Shown piece by piece: positions 39,288 to 48,102 of a DNA stretch of 64,000 nt. Numbering within the stretch: position 1 is the stretch's first letter; the number at the start of each line of letters is the position of its first letter. The stretch comes from Streptomyces griseochromogenes (lineage in GTDB: Bacteria > Actinomycetota > Actinomycetes > Streptomycetales > Streptomycetaceae): NCBI RefSeq assembly GCF_001542625.1, contig NZ_CP016279.1, forward strand, positions 8,308,001 through 8,372,000. The letters run 5' to 3'. The translations under genes were made by a program, and so were the position numbers. A model generated the notes under the pieces. It saw nothing but the letters and a program-made list of their open reading frames with translations, searched no databases and was not told where the DNA came from.

Positions 39288-40261
39288 GCAACGGAGGACG
39301 TGACGGCACCGGGCCCGGTTCCATGGCGGCTGAACTGGGCGCGGTAGGCGCTCGGCGTGAGACCGGTCCGGCGGACCAGATGGGCGCGCAGCGAGTCGGC
39401 GGTGCCGAGACCGCAGGCGGTGGCCACCTGGTCCATCGGCAGGGTGGTGGTCTCCAGGAGTTCCTTGGCCCGCTCGATGCGCTGGTGGAGCAGCCACTGC
39501 AGGGGGCTGACCCCGCTCTCGGCGTGGAAGCGGCGGGTGAGGGTGCGCACGCTGACGCCGGCGTGCCGGGCCAGGTCGGTGAGGGTGAGCGGCTTGTCGA
39601 GGTTGCGCATGGCCCAGCCCCGGGTGTCGGCGCAGGCGGTGCCCCGCTCGGGCGGCAGCGGGGTGTGGGTGAACTGGGTCTGGCCGCCGGGGCGGACCGG
39701 CGCGACCAGGGCGAGCCGGGCGACCTCGTTGGCGACGGCGGCGCCGTAGTCGGTGCGGATGATGTGCAGGCACAGGTCGATGCCGGCGGCGTAGCCGGAG
39801 GAGGTCAGGAACGGCCCGTCCTGGGCGTAGAGGACGTCTCCCCGGACGTCGATGTCGGGGTGGCGCCGGCGCATCTCCTCGGCGTGGGCCCAGTAGGTGG
39901 TGGCCGTGCGGCCCTTGAGCAGGCCGGCTTCGGCGAGCGAGAAGGCGCCGGAGCAGATGGAGGCGATCCGCCGGTCCGTCCCGGCGGCCTCGCGCAGCGC
40001 CGCCACCACGCGCGGGTCGGGCGCGAAGGGCTCCCCGGTGCCCGCCACGATCACCGTGTCCGCGTCCCGCAGCGCCTCCAGGCCGTGCGGCACCTGCAGG
40101 GTGAGCGAGCCGGTGGTGGGTACGGCCCCGGGGTCGGGGGCGCAGATGACCACCTCGTACCCGGGCCGCCCGGCCACCTGGACCTTCTCGAACAGCAGCT
40201 CGGGAATGGCGAGGTTGAACATCGACACGGGCGGCGAGGCGACGACGGCGACACGAAGCAT
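39284..40261 (-). CDS. GlxA-type AraC family transcriptional regulator
   Basis: A 325-residue protein with an N-terminal DJ-1/PfpI-like domain (RVAVVASPPVSMFNLAIPELLF; Cys in ASICSGAFSLAEAGLL near residue 115) and a C-terminal AraC double helix-turn-helix (LARHAGVSVRTLTRRF and ATACGLGTADSLRAHL). The ATG at 40259-40261 is supported by GGAGG about 9 bases upstream. It is divergent from the MFS exporter gene, 70 bases away, and probably regulates it and the co-transcribed GNAT gene (inference). Confidence 0.88.
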   Translation of the reverse strand: MLRVAVVASPPVSMFNLAIPELLFEKVQVAGRPGYEVVICAPDPGAVPTTGSLTLQVPHGLEALRDADTVIVAGTGEPFAPDPRVVAALREAAGTDRRIASICSGAFSLAEAGLLKGRTATTYWAHAEEMRRRHPDIDVRGDVLYAQDGPFLTSSGYAAGIDLCLHIIRTDYGAAVANEVARLALVAPVRPGGQTQFTHTPLPPERGTACADTRGWAMRNLDKPLTLTDLARHAGVSVRTLTRRFHAESGVSPLQWLLHQRIERAKELLETTTLPMDQVATACGLGTADSLRAHLVRRTGLTPSAYRAQFSRHGTGPGAVTSSVA

Positions 40262-40331
40262 GGCCAGAACCTCCGGATGCGTGGCATTCAGGCCACTACT
40301 GTACGCCGGGAAAGATCCGCAGCATGGAGCC

Positions 40332-41717
40332 ATGCCAACGAACGAGACCGTCAGGAAACCCGGACTCTCCGAAATACAGGGCGAGTTGAGGGGTCAACAG
40401 TCACCCGCACTCGCCCTCACCGCCGCCCTGCTCGGCTTCGCGCTGATCACCCTAGACGCGTCCGTGGTGAACGTGGCCCTCCCGGCGATCGGCTCCGCGC
40501 TCGGCGGCGGCCTTGCCGGACTGCAGTGGGTGGTGGACGCCTACACCCTGGCCTTCGCCGCCCTGATGCTCTCCACGGGCGCCTTCGCGGACCGGGTGGG
40601 GGCGAGCAGGGCCTACGCCCTCGGCATCGCGGTGTTCACGCTGGCCTCGGCGGCCTGCGGCCTGGCGCCGGGCCTGCCGGCGCTGATCGGCGCGCGGGTG
40701 GTGCAGGGTGTGGCGGCGGCCGTGGTGCTGCCGGCTTCGCTGTCCCTGGTGCGGCAGGCGTACACCGATCCGGCCCGGCGGGCCCGGGCGGTGGCCGCCT
40801 GGGCGGCCGGGGGTTCGGTCGCGGTGGCGCTGGGCCCGGTGGCGGGCGGCGCACTGACCACGGCCTGGGACTGGCGGGGGATCTTCTTCATCAATCTGCC
40901 CCTCGGCGCGGTCGCCCTGGCCCTGCTGCTGCGGGCGCCGCGCTCGGAGCGCCGGCCCGCACCGCTCGACCTGCCGGGCCAGCTGTCGGCCGTGGTCGCC
41001 CTGACGGCCGTCACCTTCGCGGTGATCGAGGGCGGTACGACGGGCATCGCGGCCTTCGCCGTGGCGGTCGCCGCCGGCGTCCTGTTCGTCCGCACCGAGG
41101 CACGGCAGCCGCACCCGGTCGTCCCGCTCGGGCTGTTCCGCGACCGGGCGGTGCGGGTGGCGGTCGCGGCGGGGGCGGCGTGCAGTGTGGCGTTCTACGG
41201 CGTGGTGTTCGTCTTCTCGCTCTTCTTCCAGCAGGTGCAGGGCCGTTCGCCGCTCTACACCGGGCTGGTGTTCCTGCCGATGTCCGGGCTGATCGCGGTG
41301 ACGAACGTGGTGTCCGGGAAGCTGGCCGGGCGGTACGGCCCGCGTCTGCCGATGCTGCTCGGGCAGGCGCTCGCCCTGGCGGGCCTGCTCGGTCTGCTCA
41401 GCGTCGACGCCGGCACGTCCGCCGGCGTGGTGGCCGCGCTCCTCGTCCCCATGGCCCTCGGCTGCGCGCTGACCATCCCGCCGCTGACGGCCGTGATGCT
41501 GGACGCCGTACCGGCCGAGCGCGCCGGTCTCGCGGCCGGGGTGCTCAACGCGGCGCGGCAGGTGGCCGGAGGGCTGGGCATCGCGGTGTTCGGTTCACTG
41601 GTGGCGGGCGGCTTCGTCGCCGGGATGCGGGCGAGCCTGGCGCTGGGCGCGGCCCTGTTCGCGCTGACCCTCGTCCTCAGCTTCCGTCTCGCAGATCGCT
41701 CGGCCAGGCGGGCCTGA
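40332..41717 (+). CDS. MFS drug exporter, DHA2 (14-helix) type
   Basis: A 461-residue protein with the DHA2 pattern: LDASVVNVALPAIGSAL in helix 1, GAFADRVGASRAYALG (motif A) near 78, and 'LGPVAGGALTTAWDWRGIFFINLPLG' (motif C) near 160. Such proteins export drugs or metabolites with proton antiport. The ATG at 40332 lies 70 bases from the divergent regulator start. Its 3' end overlaps the convergent next gene by 41 bases. Confidence 0.9.
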   Translation: MPTNETVRKPGLSEIQGELRGQQSPALALTAALLGFALITLDASVVNVALPAIGSALGGGLAGLQWVVDAYTLAFAALMLSTGAFADRVGASRAYALGIAVFTLASAACGLAPGLPALIGARVVQGVAAAVVLPASLSLVRQAYTDPARRARAVAAWAAGGSVAVALGPVAGGALTTAWDWRGIFFINLPLGAVALALLLRAPRSERRPAPLDLPGQLSAVVALTAVTFAVIEGGTTGIAAFAVAVAAGVLFVRTEARQPHPVVPLGLFRDRAVRVAVAAGAACSVAFYGVVFVFSLFFQQVQGRSPLYTGLVFLPMSGLIAVTNVVSGKLAGRYGPRLPMLLGQALALAGLLGLLSVDAGTSAGVVAALLVPMALGCALTIPPLTAVMLDAVPAERAGLAAGVLNAARQVAGGLGIAVFGSLVAGGFVAGMRASLALGAALFALTLVLSFRLADRSARRA

Positions 41718-42285
41718 ACCGGAGGTGGTCGTACGTCACGACACACCCCTCCCCCATCGGCGACTGCGTCATGAAGCCGACCAGCGCCGCGCCGGTCTCC
41801 TTCTCCTCGCCCAGCGTGAACAGCCGGACGAAGGTCCAGCGCTCGCCGTCCCGGGAGGCGTGGAAGGCGAAGGCACGTCCGGTGCGGCTGACCCGCAGCC
41901 ACACTGAACTCCCCTGGACGGTGAAGGAGTTCGCGTCGTCGGAGTGGCCCCGGGTGACCACCGTACAGACGGTGGGCACGTCCGGGGAGTACTCCAGACA
42001 GAGCTTGGCCCAGGCGCGGTCGCCGACATGGACGTAGAGCACTCCGGCGTCGAAGGAGGCACCGAACCCGACGGTGACCCGCGCGATCAGCTGGAAGTCC
42101 CCCTCGGGCGCCCCGAGCAGCCGGGGCGCGTCGGAGGCGGGGTCCAGGGCTTCACCGATGGGGGGCACGAACCGGTCCTGCCGGGGCTCGGCCCACCCCG
42201 TGAGCACACCGCCCTCGTAGGACCAGTCTCCGTCGGGCCCGTAGGTCCGCAGGGGGAAGGGAAGTTCGGGAAGCTCTATGTCCAT
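41677..42285 (-). CDS. DUF1349 (YesU/Ree1-like) family protein
   Basis: A 202-residue protein predicted to fold as a concanavalin-like beta sandwich. 'LPFPLRTYGPDGDWSYEGGVLTGWAEPRQDRF' at the start and DAGVLYVHVGDRAWAKLCLE, 'VWLRVSRTGRAFAFHASRDG' and VRLFTLGEEKETGAALVGF are characteristic. Relatives are linked to carbohydrate binding or sugar metabolism. The ATG at 42283-42285 has a weak ribosome site. It overlaps the end of the MFS gene tail to tail. Confidence 0.8.
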   Translation of the reverse strand: MDIELPELPFPLRTYGPDGDWSYEGGVLTGWAEPRQDRFVPPIGEALDPASDAPRLLGAPEGDFQLIARVTVGFGASFDAGVLYVHVGDRAWAKLCLEYSPDVPTVCTVVTRGHSDDANSFTVQGSSVWLRVSRTGRAFAFHASRDGERWTFVRLFTLGEEKETGAALVGFMTQSPMGEGCVVTYDHLRFRPAWPSDLRDGS

Positions 42286-42516
42286 CGCCAAAGTGTCGCA
42301 GGCAGGGAGACGCGGAGATCGCGGGTGCCGGTGCCGGTGCCGGCGGCGAAGGCCACCTCGGCATGCCGGGCCGGCGCCCGGCCGGTGGTGGCCAGGTCCG
42401 CGGGCGCCACCGCCGGCCACAGCCGGGTGCGGACCGGCAGCCCGAGCCGTGTGCCGCCCGAACACCACCGCGGCCCTGGCCGAGGCCGTGCGCACATCCC
42501 GGTACCTCTACCGGCG
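42286..42516. other. Non-coding or decayed stretch between two minus-strand genes
   Basis: No convincing complete gene is present. There is a short run of GGTGCC tandem units (about 42326-42345). A minus-strand frame from about 42460 to 42276 reads RTRLWPAVAPADLATTGRAP and continues with protein-like composition until a stop, with no good start and no recognised family; it may be a gene remnant. Confidence 0.3.
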
Positions 42517-44046
42517 CTACCGCTCCAGAACCCCGTTGAACCGCCGAGGAAGCCCCAGCGGATTCTCGTCATGGAGCTCCTTGGGCAGCAGAGCCTCGGG
42601 CGTCCCCTGATAGACGACCGGCCGCAACCACCGCTCGATGGCCGTACCGCCCACGGACGTGGACGTGGAGGTGGTCGCGGGGTACGGCCCTCCGTGATGC
42701 TGGGCCGGAGCCACGGCGACACCCGTCGGCCACCCGTTCACCAGCACCCGCCCGGCCAGCGCCGTCAGCTCCGCGAGGATCTCGGCACCACGCCCCTCGC
42801 CCGCGGCCTCCGCACCGGACAGGTGAACCGTCGCCGTCAGGTTGCCCGGCAGCCGCGACAGCACCGCCGTGGCCTCGTCCGCGTCCTCGTACCGGACCAC
42901 CACGGTCACCGGCCCGAAGCACTCCTCCAGCAGCAGGTCGTACGCCCCCTCCTCGGCCAGCTTGCGCGCCGGAACCGTGAGGAAGCCCGCGCTCACCGAG
43001 TGCTCGCCCCCCGCGCCCGGCGTGACCGGCGTCTCCACCTCGGGCAGCTGTGCGCGCTCGGCGACGCCCGCGATGAAGTTGTCCCGCATGCGGTGGTCGA
43101 GGAGGACACCCGCGTCGGTGTCGGCGACGGCGGCGGTGAGGGCCTTGACGAGGCCGTCGCCCGCCGCGCCGGACGGCACCAGCACCAGACCCGGCTTCAC
43201 GCAGAACTGGCCGACACCCAGGGTCATGGATCCGGCGAGCCCGGACCCGATGACCTCCGCCCGCTCGGCCGCGGCCGCCTCGGTCACCACGACCGGGTTC
43301 AGCGAGCCCAGTTCACCGTGGAACGGGATCGGCACCTCACGCGCGGCGGCCGCGTCGAACAGCGCCCGCCCGCCGCGCACCGAGCCGGTGAAGCCCGCGG
43401 CGGCGACCAGCGGGTGCCTGATCAGATCGACGCCCGCGTCGAAGCCGTGCACGAGGCCTACGACGCCCTCGGGGATGTCGTGTTCGGCCGCGGCCCGGCG
43501 CAGCACCTTGGCGACCAGCTCGGACAGGGCCGGGTGGTCGGGGTGGGCCTTGACCACCACCGGGCAGCCCGCGGCCAGCGCGCTCGCGGTGTCGCCTCCG
43601 GCGACGGAGAAGGCGAAGGGGAAGTTGGAGGCGGAGTAGACGGCCACGACGCCCAGCGGGACCTTGTGGCGGCGCAGGTCCGGGACGGGCGGGGTGGCGG
43701 TGTCGTCGGGGTGGTTGATGACGACGTCCAGGAACGCGCCCTCGTCGACGATGTCGGCGAAGGACTGCAACTGGTAGGTCGTACGGGCGAGTTCGCCGGT
43801 CAGCCGGACGGGGCCGAGGGCGGTCTCGGCGTCGGCCGTCTCGATCAGGCCGTCCCGGGCGGCGTCCAGGCCGGCCGCGGCCGAGCGCAGGAAGGCGGAG
43901 CGGACCGAGCGGTCGGCGAGGGCGGCTCGCGCGGCGTGTGCCGCCTCGACGGCCGCGTCCACCTCCTGGGCTGTGGCCTCCACCGCAACCTGTTCACGCT
44001 GCTTCCCGGTGCGCGGGTCGACGCTCCAGACTGGTGCTGCTGCCAC
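42517..44046 (-). CDS. 2-oxoglutarate semialdehyde dehydrogenase-like aldehyde dehydrogenase
   Basis: A 509-residue NADP-type aldehyde dehydrogenase. Landmarks are GVVAVYSASNFPFAFSVAGG, catalytic Glu in IPFHGELGSLNPVVV, nucleophile Cys in LGVGQFCVKPGLVLV and a C-terminal 'GPYPATTSTSTSVGG'. This subgroup oxidises 2-oxoglutarate semialdehyde in aldarate, pentose and hydroxyproline catabolism. The GTG at 44044-44046 is chosen because GGAGG sits 8 bases before it; the frame open to 44085 is unlikely to be translated. It is divergent from the IclR regulator. KdgD at 60.4 kb would supply its substrate. Confidence 0.88.
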   Translation of the reverse strand: MAAAPVWSVDPRTGKQREQVAVEATAQEVDAAVEAAHAARAALADRSVRSAFLRSAAAGLDAARDGLIETADAETALGPVRLTGELARTTYQLQSFADIVDEGAFLDVVINHPDDTATPPVPDLRRHKVPLGVVAVYSASNFPFAFSVAGGDTASALAAGCPVVVKAHPDHPALSELVAKVLRRAAAEHDIPEGVVGLVHGFDAGVDLIRHPLVAAAGFTGSVRGGRALFDAAAAREVPIPFHGELGSLNPVVVTEAAAAERAEVIGSGLAGSMTLGVGQFCVKPGLVLVPSGAAGDGLVKALTAAVADTDAGVLLDHRMRDNFIAGVAERAQLPEVETPVTPGAGGEHSVSAGFLTVPARKLAEEGAYDLLLEECFGPVTVVVRYEDADEATAVLSRLPGNLTATVHLSGAEAAGEGRGAEILAELTALAGRVLVNGWPTGVAVAPAQHHGGPYPATTSTSTSVGGTAIERWLRPVVYQGTPEALLPKELHDENPLGLPRRFNGVLER

Positions 44047-44095
44047 CGCGGATCCCTCCAAGTAAGGCCGCACTTTCGAGGTCAACCATCAGCCG

Positions 44096-44113
44096 CGTTC
44101 GATATACTGAACG
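44096..44113. promoter_or_regulatory. Candidate IclR operator CGTTC-N8-GAACG
   Basis: A perfect 5-bp dyad with an AT-rich 8-base centre (GATATACT) lies between the divergent dehydrogenase and IclR genes, about 50 bases before the dehydrogenase start. Position and symmetry suit an operator for the adjacent IclR protein. Confidence 0.5.
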
Positions 44114-44186
44114 CCGTCTCCGATGATGAATAAGCTGCTCGGAGACTATATATCCAGGTCCTCGTCGAACGAAGGGGTCAAGGTCG

Positions 44187-44960
44187 ATGTCGGCAGGCGA
44201 GACAGGCGGCGGGGCGCAGGTCAAGTCCGCGGTGCGGACCGTTGAATTGCTCGAGTACTTCGCCGGCAAACCCGGCATGCACTCCCTCGCGGCCGTCCAG
44301 GAGGCCGTGGGCTATCCCAAGTCCAGTCTGTACATGCTGCTGCGCACACTCGTGGAGCTGGGCTGGGTGGAGACGGACGCGACGGGCACACGGTACGGCA
44401 TCGGGGTGCGGGCGCTGCTGGTCGGCACGTCCTACATCGACGGCGACGAGGTGGTGGCGGCGGCCCGGCCGACCCTCGACCGCCTCTCGGACGACACGAC
44501 CGAGACGATCCACCTGGCCCGTCTCGACGGCACGAACGTGGTCTACCTGGCCACCCGCCAGTCGCAGCACTACCTGCGCCCTTTCACCCGCGTCGGCCGG
44601 CGCCTGCCCGCCCACTCCACATCGCTCGGCAAGGCGCTGCTGGCGACCCACACCGACGAACAGGTCCGCAAGCTCCTCCCGGAGACCCTCCCCGCGCTGA
44701 CCGAGCACACGATCACCGACCGCGAGAAGCTCATCGAGGAACTGCACCAGGTCCGCGAGCAGGGCTTCGCCGTCGACCGGGAGGAGAACACGCTGGGCCT
44801 GCGCTGCTTCGGCGTCGCGATCCCGTACCGCACCCCGGCCCGGGACGCGATCAGCTGCTCGGTACCGGTGGCCCGTCTGACCCCGGCCCACGAACAGATG
44901 ATCAAGGACGCCCTCTTCGACGCGAGGGACCGGCTGACGCTGGCGACGCGAAGGCTGTGA
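44187..44960 (+). CDS. IclR family transcriptional regulator
   Basis: A 257-residue protein with an N-terminal winged helix (AVRTVELLEYFAGKPGMHSL and VGYPKSSLYMLLRTLVELGW, about residues 14-60) and a C-terminal effector domain (LPAHSTSLGKALLATHT near 144; REQGFAVDREENTLGLRCFG near 190). It is divergent from the aldehyde dehydrogenase gene with a dyad between them, so it most likely controls that gene in response to a carboxylic acid or sugar acid (inference). Confidence 0.92.
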   Translation: MSAGETGGGAQVKSAVRTVELLEYFAGKPGMHSLAAVQEAVGYPKSSLYMLLRTLVELGWVETDATGTRYGIGVRALLVGTSYIDGDEVVAAARPTLDRLSDDTTETIHLARLDGTNVVYLATRQSQHYLRPFTRVGRRLPAHSTSLGKALLATHTDEQVRKLLPETLPALTEHTITDREKLIEELHQVREQGFAVDREENTLGLRCFGVAIPYRTPARDAISCSVPVARLTPAHEQMIKDALFDARDRLTLATRRL

Positions 44961-45003
44961 TCAGCAGGACTCCGCCCGGCAACCCCGGCTGCCCGAATCC
45001 GAG

Positions 45004-45036
45004 CACCGCCGGCCGCCACTGCGGTGGCCGGCGGTG
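45004..45036 (+). terminator. Terminator after the IclR gene
   Basis: CACCGCCGGCC (45004-45014) and its complement (45026-45036) form an 11-bp stem with an 11-base loop, 44 bases after the IclR stop. Confidence 0.65.
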
Positions 45037-45136
45037 TCGTGTCCGACTCGGGCCGTTGGTGTCTCCCCCGAGCGGCGGAGCCGGATCATCGTCGCGCAGG
45101 AAGTGCGACGGAATGGGGACGCGGGAGCGTTGAGGC

Positions 45137-46087
45137 ATGACTTCCTCCACCGTCACCGCCGTCATCGGCTCGCGGCGCGCCCCCGTCCTGCGGCTCGTCG
45201 CCATCGCCGCCTGTCTGCCGTATCTCTGCCTCAAGGTCGCCTGGATCGCCGGAAGTCATCTCGGCATCCCGGCCGGCAGTCCGCTGCTGAAGAACCGGGC
45301 GACCATGGCCCTGGCCAACGGGCTCACCGTGCTGATGGACGCGGCCGTCATCGTGCTGGCGCTGTTGCTGACCCAGCCGTGGGGACGCCGGGTGCCCGCC
45401 TGGCTGCTCGCGGTGCCGATGTGGGCCGCCACCGGGCTGCTCGCGCCGATCATGGTGGGGTTCCCGCTGCAGTTGATCACCCACGGGGGTTCGCAGAGCA
45501 GCGGTGACGACCGGCCGTTCCTCGACGGGTGGGTGTTCGGGGTCGTGTACGGAGGATTCATCGTCCAAGGGCTCGCCCTGGGCACACTGTTCGTCGGGTA
45601 CGCCCGCGAGCGGTGGGGGTACCTGTGGCAGGGGCGGATGCGGGAACTGCCCGCGCAGAGCACGGCGGCCGCGCAGCGGCTGACCGCGGTGGCGGCGGCC
45701 GTACTCGCACTGATCCCGGCCGCGCTCCGGCTGCTGTGGGCCTGCGGGATGACGGCCGGGCGGAGCATGAGCGACGGCCGGCTCCTGGAGCTGATGTACG
45801 TCGGCTTCCTGGCCGCCGCCGCCACCGGCGCCTGCCAACTCGCCTTCCGCCGCGGCCGCCGGCTCCCGGTCGCCGTGCCGCTCGCCCTGGCCTGGACCGG
45901 CTCCGGGGCCGTGGCCTGCTGGGGCGGCTGGATGGTGCTCGCCTCCCTGGTGAACTCCCACGACCTCGCCGACCGCCCGGCACCGGCGTCGAGCCTGACC
46001 TACGCTGTCCAGATGATCGTCGGCCTGCTCGTGGCGACCGTCGCCGCGCACTACTTCGCGGACCGGTCCGCCAGGACCCCACAGTGA
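45137..46087 (+). CDS. Multi-pass membrane protein preceding a two-component system
   Basis: A 316-residue protein with about eight hydrophobic helices and no recognised domain. It starts 'MTSSTVTAVIGSRRAPVLRLVAIAACLPYL'-like and lacks charged catalytic clusters. Its stop overlaps the GTG of the histidine kinase gene (GTGA), so it is translationally coupled to the two-component system and may be a sensory or target partner (inference). Confidence 0.8.
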   Translation: MTSSTVTAVIGSRRAPVLRLVAIAACLPYLCLKVAWIAGSHLGIPAGSPLLKNRATMALANGLTVLMDAAVIVLALLLTQPWGRRVPAWLLAVPMWAATGLLAPIMVGFPLQLITHGGSQSSGDDRPFLDGWVFGVVYGGFIVQGLALGTLFVGYARERWGYLWQGRMRELPAQSTAAAQRLTAVAAAVLALIPAALRLLWACGMTAGRSMSDGRLLELMYVGFLAAAATGACQLAFRRGRRLPVAVPLALAWTGSGAVACWGGWMVLASLVNSHDLADRPAPASSLTYAVQMIVGLLVATVAAHYFADRSARTPQ

Positions 46088-47328
46088 CCGAGGCGTTGAG
46101 GCTCCTGTTCGGCGGGCGGGCGCGGCGTCGCTGGATCCATCTGATCCTGGGCGGCGCGCTCGCCATGCCGTACGTCCTCGTCGGCTCGGTGATCGTGGGG
46201 CCCTTCACCGGCGTGAACGACGTCTTCGGCTCGCTGCCCCTGCAACTCGCCTCGTTCGCCGTCGGGTTGCCGATCGCCACCGTCACCTCGTTCTTCCCGC
46301 TGACCCGGCCGCTGGAGGTCGGCGCCGCCCGCGCCCTGTGCGGCGTCGACGCGGACGCCCTCGCCCACGGCCCGGCCCGCACCCGGGCCGAACGAGGCCG
46401 TACGGCCGCCTGGTTCACGCTGCATCTGGGGCTCGGCGGGATCATCGCGGGGATGTCGCTGGCCGTTCCGCCGTTCGCGGTGGTGCTGATCGTGCTGCCC
46501 CTGTTCGCGCAGCTCCGCGACTCCCCGCTCGGGCTGCCGGACGCCCTCGACCATCCCTGGGCCCTGGCGCTCTGCCCCGTCGCGGGCCTGGCCACGCTGG
46601 TCGCCCTGGCCGCGTGCGCCGCCGCCTGCGGGGCTCTGCTCGCCCGCTGGGCACCCGTCCTGCTGGGGCCGACCCCCGAGGACCGGCTCGCGGCGGCCGA
46701 GGCACGCGCCGCCGACCTCGCCGTGCGCAACCGGCTCGCCCGCGAGCTGCACGACTCCGTGGGCCACGCGCTGAGCGCCGTCACCCTCCAGGCGAGCGCC
46801 GCCCGCCGGGTCCTGGACAGCGATCCGGACTTCGTCCGCGAGGCGCTCGCCGCGATCGAGGACACCACCCGGCGCACGGTCGGCGAACTCGACGCGGTGC
46901 TCGGCGTGTTGCGGGACGGCGACGCCCCGGGCACCGCGCCGGCGCCGACCCTCGCGGCCGATCTGGCCGGGCTGCTGCGCCGGACCAGGGCGGGCGGACA
47001 GCGCGTCACGGCCACCGTCGACGCCGACCCCGCCGCCCTGCCCCCGCTGGTCTCCCGGGAGGCGTACCGGATCGTCCAGGAGGGCCTGAGCAACGCCCTC
47101 AAGCACGCGGACGAACCGGTCGGCCTGCGTATCTCCACCTCCGACGGCCACCTGGAGATCACCGTCGAGAACCCCCTCGGCGCCCGCCGCGCTCCGCGCC
47201 CCGGCGGCGGCCACGGCCTGCGCGGCATCGCCGACCGGGTCCGGTTGCTGGGCGGTACCTCGCACGCGGGCGCGTCCGACGGTGCCTGGCGTCTGCACGT
47301 CCGGCTGCCGCTGAAGGGAGCCGCGTGA
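46084..47328 (+). CDS. Sensor histidine kinase, NarL/LuxR-type partner (HisKA_3)
   Basis: A 414-residue kinase with about six membrane helices in the first 195 residues. The phospho-acceptor His is in RNRLARELHDSVGHALSAV near residue 223, and the ATPase has 'REAYRIVQEGLSNALKHA' and a 'GHGLRGIADRVRLLGG' G box. The GTG overlaps the previous stop, and its own stop overlaps the response regulator's first possible start. Signal unknown. Confidence 0.92.
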   Translation: MTEALRLLFGGRARRRWIHLILGGALAMPYVLVGSVIVGPFTGVNDVFGSLPLQLASFAVGLPIATVTSFFPLTRPLEVGAARALCGVDADALAHGPARTRAERGRTAAWFTLHLGLGGIIAGMSLAVPPFAVVLIVLPLFAQLRDSPLGLPDALDHPWALALCPVAGLATLVALAACAAACGALLARWAPVLLGPTPEDRLAAAEARAADLAVRNRLARELHDSVGHALSAVTLQASAARRVLDSDPDFVREALAAIEDTTRRTVGELDAVLGVLRDGDAPGTAPAPTLAADLAGLLRRTRAGGQRVTATVDADPAALPPLVSREAYRIVQEGLSNALKHADEPVGLRISTSDGHLEITVENPLGARRAPRPGGGHGLRGIADRVRLLGGTSHAGASDGAWRLHVRLPLKGAA

Positions 47329-47390
47329 CCGAGGAAGGAACCCATGTGACCGACGAAGGGACCCACGTGACCGACGAAGGGACCGGCATG
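47325..47390 (+). repeat. Three 21-bp tandem repeats forming four stacked ribosome-site/start modules
   Basis: Units at 47325-47345, 47346-47366 and 47367-47387 share GTGACCGA(C/G)GAAGG(G/A)ACC. Each starts with an in-frame GTG and carries AAGG(G/A)A placed 6-7 bases before the next start. With AAGGGAG at 47314-47320 ahead of the first GTG and the ATG at 47388 after the last, four starts in one frame each have a ribosome site. Units two and three differ at only two positions, so the duplication is recent. Confidence 0.8.
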
Positions 47391-48047
47391 AGCCGGCCCG
47401 CGATCCGGGTCGTCCTCGCAGACGACGAGCGCATGGTCCGTACGGCCCTGCGCGCCATCCTCTCCGCCGAGCCCGGCCTGGAGGTGGTCGGCGAGGCGGC
47501 GACCGGCGCCGAGGCCGTGTCCGTCGTACGGGAGCTGCGCCCCGACGTCGTCCTGATGGACGTCCGCATGCCCGAGATCGACGGCATCCGGGCCACCGAG
47601 CAGATCCTCGCCACGCTCGACGAGCCGCCCCGGGTCGTGGTCGTGACCACCTTCGAGAACGACTCGTACGTGTACGACGCGCTGCGCGCCGGGGCCGCCG
47701 GGTTCCTGCTCAAGCGGGCGGACGCCGACGCGCTGGTCCAGGCGGTGCGGCTGGTCGCGCGCACCGACAGCCTGCTGTTCCCGTCGGCCGTACGGTCCCT
47801 CGCGGCCGAGCACGCGCGCAGGGCGGCGCGGCCTCCGGCGTGGGTGAGCAGGCTCACGGGGCGGGAGAGCGAGGTGCTGCGGCACATGGCGGGCGGGCTG
47901 ACCAACGCGGAGATCGCCCGGCGCATGGAGGTCGGCCCCGCCACCGTGAAGTCGCACGTCGCGGCGGTGCTGGCGAAGACGGGCACCCGGGACCGGACGC
48001 AGGCGGTGATCGCCGCGTACGAGGCCGGTTTCCTGAACGTGGGATGA
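47325..48047 (+). CDS. LuxR-type response regulator
   Basis: A receiver domain (IRVVLADDERMVRTALRAIL; phospho-Asp in VVLMDVRMPEIDG, Asp58 counting from ATG 47388) is followed by a LuxR helix-turn-helix (LTGRESEVLRHMAGG and TNAEIARRMEVGPATVKSHV). From GTG 47325 it has 240 residues; from ATG 47388 it has 219, which is the usual family length. The extra N-terminus reads VTEEGTHVTDEGTHVTDEGTG and is encoded by a tandem repeat, so which start is used is genuinely unclear. It pairs with the kinase upstream. Confidence 0.92.
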   Translation: MTEEGTHVTDEGTHVTDEGTGMSRPAIRVVLADDERMVRTALRAILSAEPGLEVVGEAATGAEAVSVVRELRPDVVLMDVRMPEIDGIRATEQILATLDEPPRVVVVTTFENDSYVYDALRAGAAGFLLKRADADALVQAVRLVARTDSLLFPSAVRSLAAEHARRAARPPAWVSRLTGRESEVLRHMAGGLTNAEIARRMEVGPATVKSHVAAVLAKTGTRDRTQAVIAAYEAGFLNVG

Positions 48048-48063
48048 GAAAAGCGGGCGCAGG

Positions 48064-48091
48064 GGAACGATTGCCCCCTTCTCGATCGTCT
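48064..48091 (+). promoter_or_regulatory. Possible ECF-sigma-type promoter before the PBP gene
   Basis: GGAAC (48064-48068) and CGTCT (48087-48091) are separated by 18 bases, similar in form to promoters read by envelope-stress ECF sigma factors. The spacing is at the long end and the -10 lies only 11 bases before the ATG, which would make a very short leader. Weak evidence. Confidence 0.3.
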
Positions 48092-48102
48092 AGTCGAGCG
48101 GG

